Shown: positions 37,267 through 50,063, counted from the stretch's first letter. The stretch is DNA of 64,000 nt from Spironucleus salmonicida (GCA_000497125.2 CM035316.1:1614001-1678000); one strand, 5' to 3'. Made by a program: numbers and translations. Notes: a model not told the origin generated them from the letters alone.

Positions 37267-38691
37267 TCACTTTTATTTTTTAGATTTTAATTAACCAAGG
37301 ACATCCTCATAGTCAAAACATTTTTATTAAAGAACAGCTAAGTTCATTTTGCATTAAATATTGCCTTATAATAGTTTTTAGGATTCTTAATCTTTGTTGT
37401 CTATTATCAACTTTAATGATTCGTTATTCTCTTCTAACTAGCAACATCTCGCCTACTCCTCCGCTAGAAGGGCCTTGAAAGCAATAGCAGACTATAGCGA
37501 TGCATCCAGGGAGGCAATCTGTCCCTGCTGCGCGTCAGTCTCAGTCTGAAGTGCGGCCATCTCGCTTTAAAGCGTATCATAGGCAGACTATAATGCCTCC
37601 AGCTCTCTGGAAGAAGCTTGCTACAATTCGGCCAGCTCGGCAGAGGTGTGCTCTAGCTTAGGTGCTAACGCGCTTGCCTCATCTAGTTACTGTTAGAGAC
37701 CCTCGATCGTGGCCAGCTGCTACGTATTGGTTTACTGTACGGCAGCCAACTCGCTCTGCAGGTCACTCCTCATTGCACTTTGCTCATCAAGGGCGGCACT
37801 GGATTATCCCAGCTTCTACTCTTGCTCTTAAAGCTAGGCCTGGAAATCGTTGAGCTCCTCCGCCAACTGACTATTTCTCGCCTACTCCTCCGCTAGAAGG
37901 GCCTTGAAAGCAATAGCAGACTATAGCGATGCATCCAGGGAGGCAATCTGTCCCTGCTGCGCGTCAGTCTCAGTCTGAAGTGCGGCCATCTCGCTTTAAA
38001 GCGTATCATAGGCAGACTATAATGCCTCCAGCTCTCTGGAAGAAGCTTGCTACAATTCGGCCAGCTCGGCAGAGGTGTGCTCTAGCTTAGGTGCTAACGC
38101 GCTTGCCTCATCTAGTTACTGTTAGAGACCCTCGATCGTGGCCAGCTGCTACGTATTGGTTTACTGTACGGCAGCCAACTCGCTCTGCAGGTCACTCCTC
38201 ATTGCACTTTGCTCATCAAGGGCGGCACTGGATTATCCCAGCTTCTACTCTTGCTCTTAAAGCTAGGCCTGGAAATCGTTGAGCTCCTCCGCCAACTGAC
38301 TATTTCTCGCCTACTCCTCCGCTAGAAGGGCCTTGAAAGCAATAGCAGACTATAGCGATGCATCCAGGGAGGCAATCTGTCCCTGCTGCGCGTTGTTTTC
38401 TGTGTTTATCGAATCTACATCGACTTGTTTCAGCTTATCTACTTAGCCTTAATCTATTTTTACCTAAATATATTTTAAAAGTACCTATATTTTTGTTTAA
38501 TATTCCTCAATAATGCTTATTCTTACTTTTTTTTACATTAATATATTTTGTTTTTAAAGTTCATCAATTTCCTAGCAAATAGTGCTGCTTTGCTAAAATT
38601 CATTAATAATCTATTTATTTTACTGACTAAATGTTAAATAAATATCATCCAATAATTATTACTAAACATTTTAATCTTTAGCACATTTCAT
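37267..38691 (-). CDS. Coiled-coil protein with 143-residue tandem repeats
   Basis: A 474-residue protein. Residues 1-100 are an AT-rich-encoded coiled coil (EFQQSSTICQEIDELQKQN). Residues about 100-415 are encoded by 2.2 identical copies of a 429-bp repeat, each giving 143 residues of Ala/Gln/Glu/Leu-rich coiled coil (IASLDASLQSAI, LAEELNDFQAQLQEQEQKL, LQSELAAVQQ). A unique 57-residue tail follows (CCQLEENNESLKL). A TGA lies in frame four codons upstream of the chosen Met. Repeats use TAG/TAA for Gln, so they are native coding sequence. It is probably a structural, cytoskeletal filament-like protein; that is inference. Confidence 0.85.
37447..38393. repeat. 429-bp identical GC-rich coding tandem repeat, 2.2 copies
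   Basis: Two full copies (37447-37875 and 37876-38304) are identical by eye over all 429 bases, and a third partial copy runs to 38393, where it diverges. The block is GC-rich while flanking DNA is strongly AT-rich. The unit is 143 codons of coiled coil on the minus strand; 143 is 13 x 11, and also 11 x 7 plus 6 x 11, so copies stay in coiled-coil register. Perfect identity implies very recent duplication or ongoing homogenisation. Copy number could be under-represented by assembly collapse. Confidence 0.95.
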
Positions 38692-39949
38692 TTAAGTAAA
38701 TCATCTATAATATATATTATATATAATATTAATATTATTTTTTATGAGTATTCTCTTTCTGATAATAATACTAATATTTTAATATAAATATACTTGGTAT
38801 CGATATTAACAACTCACTGATTGATTTAAATTTGTAATAAATTATTTAAACTATAAATTCGTAGAAGTATGTCAACTTTTACTGAAATTGTTATTCGTAC
38901 AATTACTAATTTTCTATTTCTTGTATTTTTATAGTGAAGCAGATTTATATTTTCATTAAATTTATAATAACGGAATTGTGTAGTCAACTTACTACGATAT
39001 GTACAAACGCAATATTATCAAGAAGTCTTATACCTTAACTGAATAAATCAGGTAACTGGTTTAATTAATATTACCATCTTAATTAATTCATCTAGCTAAT
39101 ATTTTCAAATAAAATATATGTGTCGAGCTAGTATTAAAAAGAGTAGCATGATAAATATTTACTGAAATATAAAGCCAATTCTTTATAATTAGTAAAGATA
39201 GATAAGCTGGACAAATAATAATATATAACTGTAATTTCGATTTAGGATATTTAATATTCTTATTTTAGTATAAAATGAACTATTCTGAATTATTGATGAC
39301 TAATAATATTCAAGAATGATAGAAGCAATTCAAATATATTTATTATACATTATCTTTTAGGTCATATATATATAGCAGAAATAAAGCTCCTTTACTACTT
39401 CTACTTCAAATATATTATTAGTAACTAGTATCCATCTTTAAACCGTTGATTATTTATTAGCTATTTTATTTTTTTAAATAATTAGTTTCCATTAAAGTTT
39501 ATAAAGATGAATAATAAGTAAGCAGTTTAAATATGAATGCAATCTTTTTATGATAACTAGAGCTCTTTCACATTCATATTTGATATAATCGTTAATTTAT
39601 GTATAAATATAAGTAGTAGTATTCCTTATTGAATTGGTGTTAGCAATTTTTATTCTTTATATAAAGATTACAAACATACTTAAGTATATAGAAGAGATTG
39701 CAAAAAAGTAATTATAAATGAAACTAAGAATATTATTTTTTTAACAAGTAAACTGTTCACGCATAATAATAATTTAATGATGACTCTTATTTTCTTTCAA
39801 TTTAATTATTAATATTAAGTAAGTAGATATTACAATTATAACATTAACTTTTGTTAAATGCTCAAAATATAAGTGTGTTGAAATAAATAATTATTATATT
39901 ATAAATAATGTAATTTTTAACACTATAAATGCTCTCAAATTCATAAAAT
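38692..39949. other. AT-rich stretch without a clear gene
   Basis: This 1.26-kb stretch is the longest without a confidently assigned gene. Several overlapping frames on both strands stay open for 370-600 bp, but none has a recognisable domain. Candidates are a minus frame at 39330-39944 and a plus frame at 38886-39278 that lacks an ATG unless a 38-nt GT-AG segment (38897-38934) is removed. It is very rich in A and T with some TA-dinucleotide runs (38710-38750). No tRNA-like or repeat structure was seen. Confidence 0.6.
39330..39944 (-). CDS. Tentative membrane-associated hypothetical protein
   Basis: A 204-codon frame, unrecognised. It begins with two or three hydrophobic segments (LKITLFIIQQLFI, VNVIIVISTYLILIIK, FFAISSIYLSMFVIFI), followed by a charged helical C-terminal part. 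The first ATG is only 5 bp from the divergent start at 39950, much closer than any other divergent pair here, so either translation starts at an internal Met near 39764 or the frame is not real. Overlapping open frames in the same DNA reduce confidence. Confidence 0.28.
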
Positions 39950-40153
39950 ATGAGTGTATCTCAGTTTTCATCATTTGGTTCATCAGTAGCATCTACAAAA
40001 TAAGTAGTTGGTGAGGCTTTGACACGTTATAATGACTTTCTTGACCAACAGATCGAAGAGACTACAGAGATTATTTAAGCGACTTACGATCGAATTGCAA
40101 ACGCTATGTCAACATCCCATGGATCTGATTTAGGTGTATCTAACTTGTAATGA
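39950..40153 (+). CDS. Small protein, unknown
   Basis: A 67-residue protein starting MSVSQFSSFGSS, followed by a helix (EALTRYNDFLDQQIEETTEII) and a Ser/Gly-rich tail, ending TTG TAA TGA. It is unrecognised. The composition is soluble and less AT-driven than random frames here, and it ends 11 bp from the stop of the convergent gene, the usual spacing for real gene pairs in this window. It could be a small flagellar or complex-assembly subunit; there is no direct evidence. Confidence 0.6.
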
Positions 40154-40164
40154 TACTTTAAACT

Positions 40165-40839
40165 TCACTTTTGCTTTCTAATTTTTGATAAAACTTAATC
40201 AATAAATACCTAATCTACGTCATAAGCATTAATTTTACCCCACGCTGCACAACTAATCTAGCTTGTCACAGGCTTGTCTGACTTTAGAATTTTCCGTATC
40301 TCCACTGACAATTCTTAATACGCGGTTGTGTTAACTTCTGCTACAGGTAGTATCTTTTTTAACTAAGACACACGTTATGCTTTTCCAGTTGACTGGAAAA
40401 CAACAAAAAGAAGCTGATTCTGAGATTTTTCAACGACAACAGAATGAACAACATGCATTTTAGCGTTGGTTTCGATTATTCTAGCCAGCTAATATGACTT
40501 GAAGCGCTTCGGAAATGGTCCAAAAGCAACTGAAAATGGTATAAGATCGAAAGTTTCAGGATCATAAAGTTTAGCGGAATTAAATGAAAGATAGTCGCCA
40601 ATTGAAGCAATATGTGGAGTTGTTTTGAATGCTTACTACACTACATCTATTGATGGTGCAATATAAGATAAAAATGGCATTTTAATGAGTTAAAAAATTG
40701 GAAGCTAAAAATCATTTTCCTTAAGTATGTCATAATTTTCAGGATATATATAGAATTTTTGATAAGAGAAATAGTCGCTTATCGTTTAACGGACTGTTTA
40801 AACTGTACCTGGCTGCTTTGGTTAAGCAATAGTCGACAT
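40165..40839 (-). CDS. Hypothetical protein
   Basis: A 224-residue soluble protein with good folded composition, no low complexity and few TAR codons relative to neighbours. Recognisable stretches such as SIGDYLSFNSAKLYDPETFDL, SVAFGPFPKRFKSYQLARIIE and PVTSQISCAAWGKINAYD do not match a family I can name. No signal peptide or membrane segment is seen. It ends AAG TGA AGT. The start at 40839 has the AT-rich upstream sequence typical of the window and lies 197 bp from the divergent gene. Confidence 0.7.
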
Positions 40840-41036
40840 TTAGGAGTGAAAAAAGAAGAAGAGAAAATTGGCTTTGAAGGGCAGATATGATATTTTAGTT
40901 AATATATTGATATTGTTTTGGATATTGCAATTTAGTATTTTTTGAAGGTTTTAAATTAAAATTAAAACCAATAAATTATATTATTATTTATTAAATATAA
41001 TTTTATATTTTTATTTCCGCAATTATTATCTCATAA

Positions 41037-42260
41037 ATGATACTTGATATGTAAGATCCGGTCATTCATATTGCATGTGATCGTTTGGGTGTTACTTAAA
41101 ATTAACTAAACATGCCATCTGATGATAAGTTTGTGAACTAACCTAACCCTAAAGTATTATATTTTGAAGCCGTTAAGTTTGTTAATTCTGTTTAAAATCA
41201 TGTTATGTTAGAGGTAGCCAAAATGAGGCAAAAAGGAATTACAGAAGCAGAATGGAATCATGTAGGTTCACCGTAAGATTTTCCGTTTAAGATTTTTACA
41301 AATAAAGGCAAACCGGTAGATAACAAAAAGAAGGTTGTTATTGAAAATCGTTTTGCACATGTTTTATAATTAGAATAAGATAAAATTAATAAAACTCAAT
41401 AATATTTAGATAATCGTGACCAAAATAGTTAAAATTAACTAATGAAAGTCAAGAATCAATAATAAATGTAGTCAAAATACTTAAATATGGTTTTTAACGA
41501 TGCTATTAAGACTGCAGAGAATGTAATTAATAATGGTGAAGTTAAGCGTTCTAATCTTAGAAATTCACTAAATGGTTAAGACCAACTAAGATAATATTAT
41601 ATGTAGCAAGATAAAGATCATTAAGATAACAATCGTCAAATGAGATCAGCTGTGCACTCTTAAAAAATATAAACTGCTAATAAAATTGTAAAAGGTATCG
41701 AATAAGACCGATAAATATAAAGAGAGAACGTTAAGTAAAAACAAGAAAAATATATTTAAGAAAGATGTTTACAGAAAGAAAAACTTTTAGAAAAAGTAGT
41801 AGATGCAAATATGCATCATTCTTAATAGGTGAATTAACATTGTTAATCTGTTAGATTATCCGAGAAACTAAATAGTTAAATAAAGAGATAGAAATAAGAA
41901 TAAAAAGAATTCCAAAGTTCATGTAATATTCAAGATATGAAAATGTCTCAGCATGCTGAATTAGAGTCCACAAAGTCCCTCCATAAACAATATTTAGAAG
42001 ACAAATATTAATAATTTAAGGAGATGGAATAGGTTAAGAAAGATTGCAAAGTATTATATTTTTAGACAAAAGATGAAGTAGCAGCACTAAACCTAACAGG
42101 TACTGGTGCTAAGATTGTAAAAGATAGGTAACTTGTTTAAACAGTGAACTCAGTTAGAGATTAAAAGAGCCAGTGGATGCGAGATTAAATTAAGGCTAAT
42201 ATTGAATATAAAAAGAATATTTATGATACTTTCAAAGATGATGTTCCATTTGTGATGTGA
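41037..42260 (+). CDS. Coiled-coil protein, possibly axonemal
   Basis: A 407-residue protein. The N-terminal 110 residues look folded (VIHIACDRLGV, KMRQKGITEAEWNHVG, FPFKIFTNKGKPV). The remainder is a continuous Lys/Glu/Gln-rich helix with coiled-coil segments. The short N-domain followed by a long basic-acidic helix resembles microtubule-inner or outer-doublet proteins of flagella, but no family is recognised. Glutamines are mostly TAR. It ends 3 bp from the convergent RING gene. Confidence 0.65.
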
Positions 42261-42263
42261 ATT

Positions 42264-42710
42264 TCATTATGGTTTCAAATCATTTACTATATTTTATAAT
42301 AAGTTTTATTTCTCATGCAACTAATTTATTTACTGAGTGAAATTAGGTTAATTTAATACTAGTAAATCTTTTTAACATTATATATCCACCAGTTTGTTGA
42401 TAAGTCTCTTTTTAATCGTAGAAAATTTAATTTAAAATTATTAAAATTAATCAAGTTACTGTTACCCCTGAATCAATGCTTGTTAAACTATTTACTATTT
42501 TAATATTAATATATCTAAGGGTGATTAAGTACATTACTATTCTTTAACTGCTATTGTGTGCAATAACGTTATCCTACACAGTGGACATTTTTAGTTGCCA
42601 GGTTAAGACTTCTTTAATTATAAAATACAGTCTTGACAAAATACATGGCCACAGTTGAGAGAAATTGGAGTTTTAATATCGTCTAAACATATAGTACATA
42701 TGCAATTCAT
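42264..42710 (-). CDS. RING-finger protein (C3HC4)
   Basis: A 148-residue protein with an N-terminal RING: C5-x2-C8, then CGHVFCQDC with the ligand order Cys, His, Cys, Cys, then CPLC at about residues 41-44, the C3HC4 type of E3 ubiquitin ligases. The remaining 95 residues form a Gln-rich coiled coil (LKQQIVQQALIQGQQQLDQFQQFQ) that may dimerise. Substrate unknown. The presence of complete zinc ligands supports activity. It ends CCA TAA TGA 3 bp from the convergent gene. Confidence 0.85.
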
Positions 42711-42889
42711 TGAATTTTTTGACTAGATAGATAAATTATGCAACTATATTAATATAACAGCTAATTTTGGATCATTGATTTAAAGTTTTTAATTGTTTAG
42801 TTTAGATAAAGCAAAAAATTCATTTTTATTCATTAAGAGTTATTATGAATATAATGTATTAGAATAATAAATCATCACTAACTAAATTT

Positions 42890-45800
42890 ATGTCATGCGA
42901 CTATCATATTTATTCATAATAACTACTTGTTAATAGTGATGTTTAGATATTACAGAAATCAAAAAAAATATTAGATAAGCTGAAAAATATTAAAACAGTA
43001 GATACGACATTAGATTTTTCTATTGGATTTCATATTGATATAAGCCAAGATTAATAAAGACTGTTTTTCTCTATTTATTGCGTAAACTAGAATTAATTAT
43101 CTTTTAATTCATCTAATTACATTACATTTTAATTCTCTTAATCAAAGTTGATTGTAAATGTTAATGATGAAGCTATCTCTCTATAAAACATATTATCCCT
43201 TAAGTAAAGTATTTTATATGTAACTATAATTCAACATTATAGCTTGTTACAATTTTATATTTAAGGTGAATTACGATACAGTATCTAACTAAAGTAACCA
43301 TACTTATTAAAAAAAATAAAAATAATTGAATCTAATATATTGTCATTATAAATATTTCAATATGCTTTACCATTACTATCATTAAAATTCTGTTAAATGT
43401 TCCCTTCTTTTAATACAGATTATCCTAAATCTCCTATATTTTGTTACAATACAGCGAATCTTTTAACTTATAAATTTTCTGAATCAGATGGTATTATACT
43501 ACCGTATTTTAGTACTCCGGAACATTGCTATGTCTTTTCTTCTAATTAAAATACTAATATTCTGAAAACAATGATTCAGGATTAGAATTATAAAATAGAC
43601 AAATATTTTCTTTCTGGTAGTTAATACAATTCAATATAGAATTAATACTTAAATTTAACAGAAAGTATTATCCAGTAGCTTTATTCTTATGGTTTTTAGG
43701 CAATTATTTTAGATAAATGTGCTTGCTTTATACCTTATAAAAACTTTACTCGGGTTTATGGCTAGCTTGCTGTTGAGTGTCTTAATATAGAATTACCAAA
43801 CCATAATAAGTAATTATTTATTGATAAACTTATATTTAAATGGCCAGAGTAATCTAGTATTTAGATGGAAAATGCAGAAATAATATTTATAGAAAGCTGG
43901 AAATCTTACAACTTTAATAAACTAAATTTTGATTACTCGTGTATATTAGCTTAAAATAATTCATAATTTACCTATATTCCTGTGTGTATAGATGTGTAAA
44001 ATATGTTCACAACAAACATTAATAATCTTTAAGGTCTATTATATTCTAATAATTATTAATAAGTATTATTGTTGCTATAAGTGGTTATATTTCGATATAT
44101 CAATAAGTAAACACATCACATATTCAAGGGAACTTTTGATTTATTAGATGTATAATATATGGCTGTCAAGTTTAAATCTGAAGCTTATAACTAGGAAAAT
44201 ACGCAACAAGTTGTGAATTTAATTATTAAATATTTATCTGAGATCACAGATGATATATTCTTCATCATTTTAGATACTATTTACGATTTTTCAATGAAAT
44301 ATTTTCCTGAAGTAATAGATAAGTTTATAAACGAAGCTTTTGGTAATTCTTTTATTTTAAATTTATCAAAATTGCTATCTGCTAATAAATTTGATGAAGT
44401 CTTTGATATAGTATAGACATATGGTAGTAAATTTACAGTTGTATATACGTATTTAATATAGTCGCTTTAATCAGTTTTAAATATAGAATAGTTTTTTGCA
44501 TAATATGTAGGCATATTCACGTTAATTGATTAATTTATTAAAAAATAAGATAAAACACAATAAGATTTAGAAATTAATTTATTATCTATTTTTTATAATA
44601 ACGCACGATAGCATGAATCTAATGCTAACTCATATATATGGTTGGTTTCATTTTTGGTATATTTGGAATAATTTTTAGATGATAAAAAATTTGAGTTATA
44701 TTTATGTTGTTTTGATTTTGCTAATTTATATGATCACATTGCATTTATTTATCTTTACCGTTTAAACTGCCTGGAATTTTTAGATAATAGTTCATTATAA
44801 TTAGATATATTATAAAGTATTGAAGAAAATGTATTACTATTTTTAAATATTAATATTGGTAGGGTGGTTTTATTTTTCAATTATGCTTTATAATTAGAAA
44901 AACTACCATCAACTTATTTTATAAAATTTATTTGCTTAAAAAAATTTGAAAAATATTAGTAACTTTTTTTAGTAACTTTTATGAAAATGATGATTAATTA
45001 AGACAACAAAATACATTTATTTAATGAGTTAAGCAAAACACAATTAAGTGAATAAGTTATATAGGATTATGTGGACTAGTATGAGAGATCTATAGATTTG
45101 AATTATAGTATCAAATTACCTTATTTTGACAATTTAAAGTATTTTGTATAGATAGTCAGAAAATATCACTAAGACACAATATTGCATATGAATATACGCA
45201 TGTTTTTCTTATAATATTATTATAAAGAACTTATTCATTTTATTTTTATGAAGTATAAAGAGGCTAACTCTGAAATTTCTAGAAGTCAATTTGTTGTAAT
45301 TACATTGTATAGATTTATTTTAAATACAAGTATGAAGGACATTTTGACTATATTTATCGATAATTTTGAGGGGTAAGAGTTTTATAAATTAAACTATCGT
45401 TAGCTAAAACAATTTGTTCCATAAAACTAATAATTTATTTAGCAATAACATTAAACTTGTATAAATTATTTTAAATAATAGTAAGAACTTATAAACTTTT
45501 GGATAAAAAGACATTAATATTAAATTTAAGCTTCAATTTCTTTAAATGAAAATGAATTTTCATCAAGCATTAATGGAAGACTACAATTAAGATAATTAAC
45601 TTATTAAAGACACGTCTATCATTAATAATTATTTGTTCTACCTACAAGATTTTCATCAGAGGATTTTGGTTTTATATAAAAATAATAATTATCTTTATAA
45701 CATTTCATACCTCCAAATTTTCATATTTTAGTAGCATTTAACGTATAAAGATTAGTCAAATCATTATTTAAAAACCAAGAAGGAGTTTTAGTTATTTGTT

Positions 45801-48553
45801 AAGAAATGTATGTGTTTATACCCAATGTTGGTGTTAGTGGGATAGCATAAGATTTTTACGTGAATTATGATTTTACTTAGTTTATAAAACTAAAGATAAA
45901 TTAAGAGATAATCATGCAGTATATAAATATTGAAGATGTACCTGAGTATTAATCTAGATATATGATATTTGCTAAAAATTGCAATATTAATTGTGAAAAT
46001 TTTGAAAACAGTTTTAATTAAACGTTATACATACCTCCTCTAAATATTTAAAATATATTACAAGAAATGTATTGCCATAGAAATATCTAAATAAATATTG
46101 TTTTAAGTATTGGATACAACTATTCATTTATATTTACAGATGCTTTATCACAAGGGCCAACTGATATATCTGAGTGTTAGATTACTGCAGAAATATAATT
46201 AGGTATTTTTTACTACTATTATAAACTATTATTTAATGGTAATTAAGGAAAATTTATGGCAAATCCAAAGATAATCTAAGAAATTTATAAAAAGCGAATT
46301 CCATAAAATTATATATTAGGATTAAATCAAAGAGTTTTATTACATCCTAATTGTATTTAAGATAATGATTTTAGAAATAAGTTGTCAAAAGTTCTTAATC
46401 ATTCCCCTTATTCGTATACAAATTTGTAGTAAAAAATAATTATGACTAATATTGAACACCTTTAAATATAAGAACTTAATAGAATACCATTATATGAGCC
46501 ATTTAGACACTTAGATCATTATTACTCACTATTTAATTCAATATCTTTTGATGATATATCTAGATTTGGAGAAAAGGTTGCAGACAGCTTACGCTCTGAC
46601 TAAATTAATTTATCAATATTTGCTATATTGATTAGATTATCATCTTAAAATTTAATTGACAATTTTTCTTTTATATATCTAGTAAATCGTCTTGCTGGGC
46701 GTAATAGTGATAACTTGAGTAGTAACATTATTTATCCAATAATTAAGAATAGAGTATTGGATTTACCAGTTTAATGCTAGCTTGCTGAAAAATATAACTA
46801 AATTTTATAAAAATAGTTATAAATAGAATAAATTAATCCGCTTTCGATTATAAAAACAATTAAATTCTTTAATATGTAAGTATCCTTACATGGGACATTT
46901 TCGTCAAATCCAGCATCAAGTTTATATTATTTATACCGAATGTAACCATATGCTTCTGCATTGATTGATTTATAAAATGGTTAATTTGATGCTCCAGATA
47001 GAATGTTTTATGATTATGAAGCACTATATAAAGTTATTTTTTGGACAAATTTTAAAGAACACATACCTTAATTATATACAAATATTGAACTTTATTACAA
47101 TTTGCATCATTTTGATTTGGGTATTCGGTCAGATAAATAGAAACTAAACCATGTAGTTTTTAATAATATAGAGTCAATCTTACAAATTTAATAACAAGAT
47201 ATAGGTGAAATTTAGGACACTCAAGTTTTATAATCATTTTTAATCGATGATGAATAAGATTAAATTGTGGAAAGTATTAGTTAAACTGTTTAAGATAATT
47301 CCCTTGTTCAACTAATCCCAGTATTAAATGCTGAATAGCATTTAGACCTGATCAGTAATCGGGAGCAGCAAGTTGAGAATCCGATAAATGCCCTTTAGTG
47401 TATTTTTGAGTTATATGAGAATTTAGAAATAGTGTAAAAGGCAAACTTATTTCGCTGGTTATCCCTATATTTTGGCCCGAATTAGTTTTCTAGATAAAAT
47501 TTTACCTAATATTCGCCCGCCACGTATTTACTTAGAGTCCAAAGTCAACAGCTTTGCTAGGAATTTGATCAAGCTAAGTATTTTGGAGCAATTCCAAACA
47601 AGCTATTTGATTGCAGATTCTAACAGCCAGATACGAAGTAATATTTACTATTATCTAATAAGTTCGTACTTAAAGATTAATTTCTCACAATTAACTTAAT
47701 AACTCACATGTAAAAGCTTATGCAAGGCACAGAAGCGAGGAAGCTATTTGAACCAGCTACTTTTTTACCAGCTGGCTACCAACGGAATATAAACTTCATC
47801 ACACGATTCACAACCAACTTTTTAACATTTTGCAACTTTGACCTAGTGCCGTTTAAAACGCAAATATTCGATATCCCCATCCTGCAGCAGACCGCTACCG
47901 CTGCGCTCCTGGGACTGCGTTTCGAGGGCACCGTGAAACTTTACCAAATCAAGTCGAACCGCATCCATTTCAGTCACGAAATCCCACTCGCAACGACGTC
48001 AATTTGCCTATCACCATCGCAGATTTTGCTCGTTCTAACTGCGTACAAAATCTACGCTTTCGACGCTCTCAACCACTGCGTTCTGGCGCAATGCGACTTT
48101 GCAGGCGGCCTCCAAATCCAAACCGACGCCTGGGATAACGTGTACGTACGGGCGCTGGCATGCGTGCACGTCTTCGGTCCCGAACTTGCGAGGCTGGGAA
48201 GCATTCCAATCGGTGAGGATGAGCGTTTCGTGCCATTCGAGCGCATGCGCCTCGTGGTGTACGGGCGTAATTGGCTCAAAATGGTCGTTTTGAGTGCGGC
48301 AGCGGCGGATAATTTCGAGGTATCCGAACCTTCTCCGGGGCCCTATTTCGCCATTCCGAATGGCTACGAGGCCCTGAACTGCGAGGCGCTGAACGGGTGC
48401 GAACTGGCAGACAGGATAGTATCGTGTGGAAGCCTGGAAGTGGGGTGCCAGTAGGAGTTCGTGTTTAATGAGCAGATCGTAGGAGTGGAGGTCCTTAAGT
48501 TCAGTGTTTTAGTCAAATGTGAGGTATCTGACTTTAGCATAATCGCCGACTGA
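42890..48553 (+). CDS. BEACH-WD40 domain protein
   Basis: A 1887-residue protein, the largest in the window. About 1180 N-terminal residues are a helical/beta solenoid without a recognised domain. A BEACH domain follows at about 1185-1430: FIYLVNRLAGRNSDNL, SLYYLYRMQPYASALIDLQNGQFDAPDRMF and HIPQLYTNIE with FDLGIRSDKQ, matching the BEACH core. A reduced WD40 propeller lies at about 1610-1887. BEACH proteins (LYST, neurobeachin, WDFY families) act in vesicle traffic and lysosome size control. No FYVE domain is visible. The last 700 bp are GC-rich and use only CAA/CAG for Gln until a TAG near the end. Confidence 0.88.
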
Positions 48554-48564
48554 AAACGATAATA

Positions 48565-48954
48565 TCACTGATATAAGTCCACCAGAGCAGAGCCTAAAAG
48601 CTCTAATCCGTACGTCATGTGCTGGTCCTACTCCGTATCCAAAGCTGGCAGTGGCATGATTGATTTTGCCACTTTGTAGACTTACTGGAAGAGCTTCTGT
48701 GTATATTACTGAGCCTCAATTAGTGATTCAATGAGTTATTATTACTGCTCAATAATTTGAGAGGATGGAAGATTTTTTGACAATTCTTTGACCTCCTACG
48801 ATTTTTAAATCAAATCTTATGATATAAATGAAATTTAGTCGTCGACTTAAGCTACCCTCTATTCTCTCATTTTAAAATACTTATCTCTGTCCTCTAAAAA
48901 AAGAAGACGGTCGCTAATATCTGGGACCAAATTACAGAAACAGTTCTTGCTCAT
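48565..48954 (-). CDS. Small coiled-coil protein
   Basis: A 129-residue helical protein, unrecognised. Residues 1-20 include a Cys pair (CFCNLVPD); a coiled coil follows (LLFLEDRDKYFKMREQR, QVDDQISFISQDLIQ, IIEQQQQLIESLIEAQQYTQKL). The C-terminal part (LPALDTEQDQHMTYGLELLGSALVDLY) may be a short folded end. It ends CAG TGA, 11 bp from the BEACH stop. Such proteins include BLOC-1 and dynein-associated subunits, but no assignment is justified. Confidence 0.65.
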
Positions 48955-49013
48955 TTCAATCAATTTATGTATATAATTTATCCTATATAGTAATTATACT
49001 GTAATAATTCAAA

Positions 49014-50063
49014 ATGATGGATCTTTCTAATCCTTTTAAATTATTTCACGATTCGTAAAAGTAGTTAGAAGATATAACTAGAGAAAAACATAATATATTG
49101 TCAGAGATTATTAGACTTTAACGTAAGAAGCATTAGTTGTTGGAATTACAAACGCTACCATACCAAGGTACTTTATAAGGTGTTACAAAAATTGATATTA
49201 CAACAGCTATTTCTTATGATCAATAACCCCCTATTAATTATTTCACGGATAGATATATTAACCCTTTAATTTAACATTAAAAAGTTTAATAAATTGATGA
49301 ACTAGCATAAGATGATTAAATTCATTCAGTTAATGCATTTTTCCCTTCTCATTTTACGAATTTAGCTGGTTTAGGTGGAGTATTAGGAACATAATTTGGG
49401 ACAGGTGGTCGTATACCTCCTATTGAGAGACATTCATGCTATGTTGATGAATTGAAATAAAAAATAAAACCTACTAACAAAAAAGAAACAGATACGGATT
49501 ATGATAGAGTGTCATCTTTATTACTTTCTGCTAATATGGAATTAGACCTTCCATTTATAGTTTCACAATCTAAAAAGATTTTGCCTTTAGGGCGTGTTCT
49601 GGCCGAGTCTGCTAGTTAGAATTTTATAATATAGTCATAATTTCTGCCAAATTCTGAGTAAATTGGTAATTATATTTAATTTTCACAGGTAAACTAACTT
49701 ATAAAACAGTAAAACACCCCTATTCTTGATTAACTAGCCAAACAAATTATTAAAAATAAAGATTCAGTTAAAAAGTTTTGTTAGGAAAACAAGTGTATTG
49801 CTTTAACTGATAAATAAAAGCTATTTGAGAGGGATAAACATGCAATTCGTACAATGAAGAATTAATTTGCTCACGATTTTGATTTTACCAAATCAGAAGG
49901 TTGGAAGTGCTAAGAAATTTACTTTTAGCAATATTAAGATAAATTGATAAAATCAGTCATTTAAATTGGTAGTATAGATTTTGATATCCCCCTAGCAGCA
50001 GCCAAGCCTCAGGATAAAATATCTTGGGAAATATATAAATTAAATTTTAATTTTAACAAGTGA
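49014..50063 (+). CDS. Hypothetical protein
   Basis: A 349-residue protein. It begins with a coiled coil (LEDITREKHNILSEIIRLQRK). A central region has Gly-rich loops (NLAGLGGVLGTQFGTGGRIPPIE) and an ordered stretch (SLLLSANMELDLPFIVSQSKKILPLG), and the C-terminal third is helical and basic. No family is recognised. Two ATGs are in tandem at the start; the first is chosen. It ends AAG TGA A, with only 2 bp to the convergent stop. Confidence 0.65.

Noticed and set aside
38700-38760. TA-rich run that could be a telomere-like or replication element
   Set aside because: It is only a short TA-rich tract in generally AT-rich DNA with no repeat unit of telomere type.
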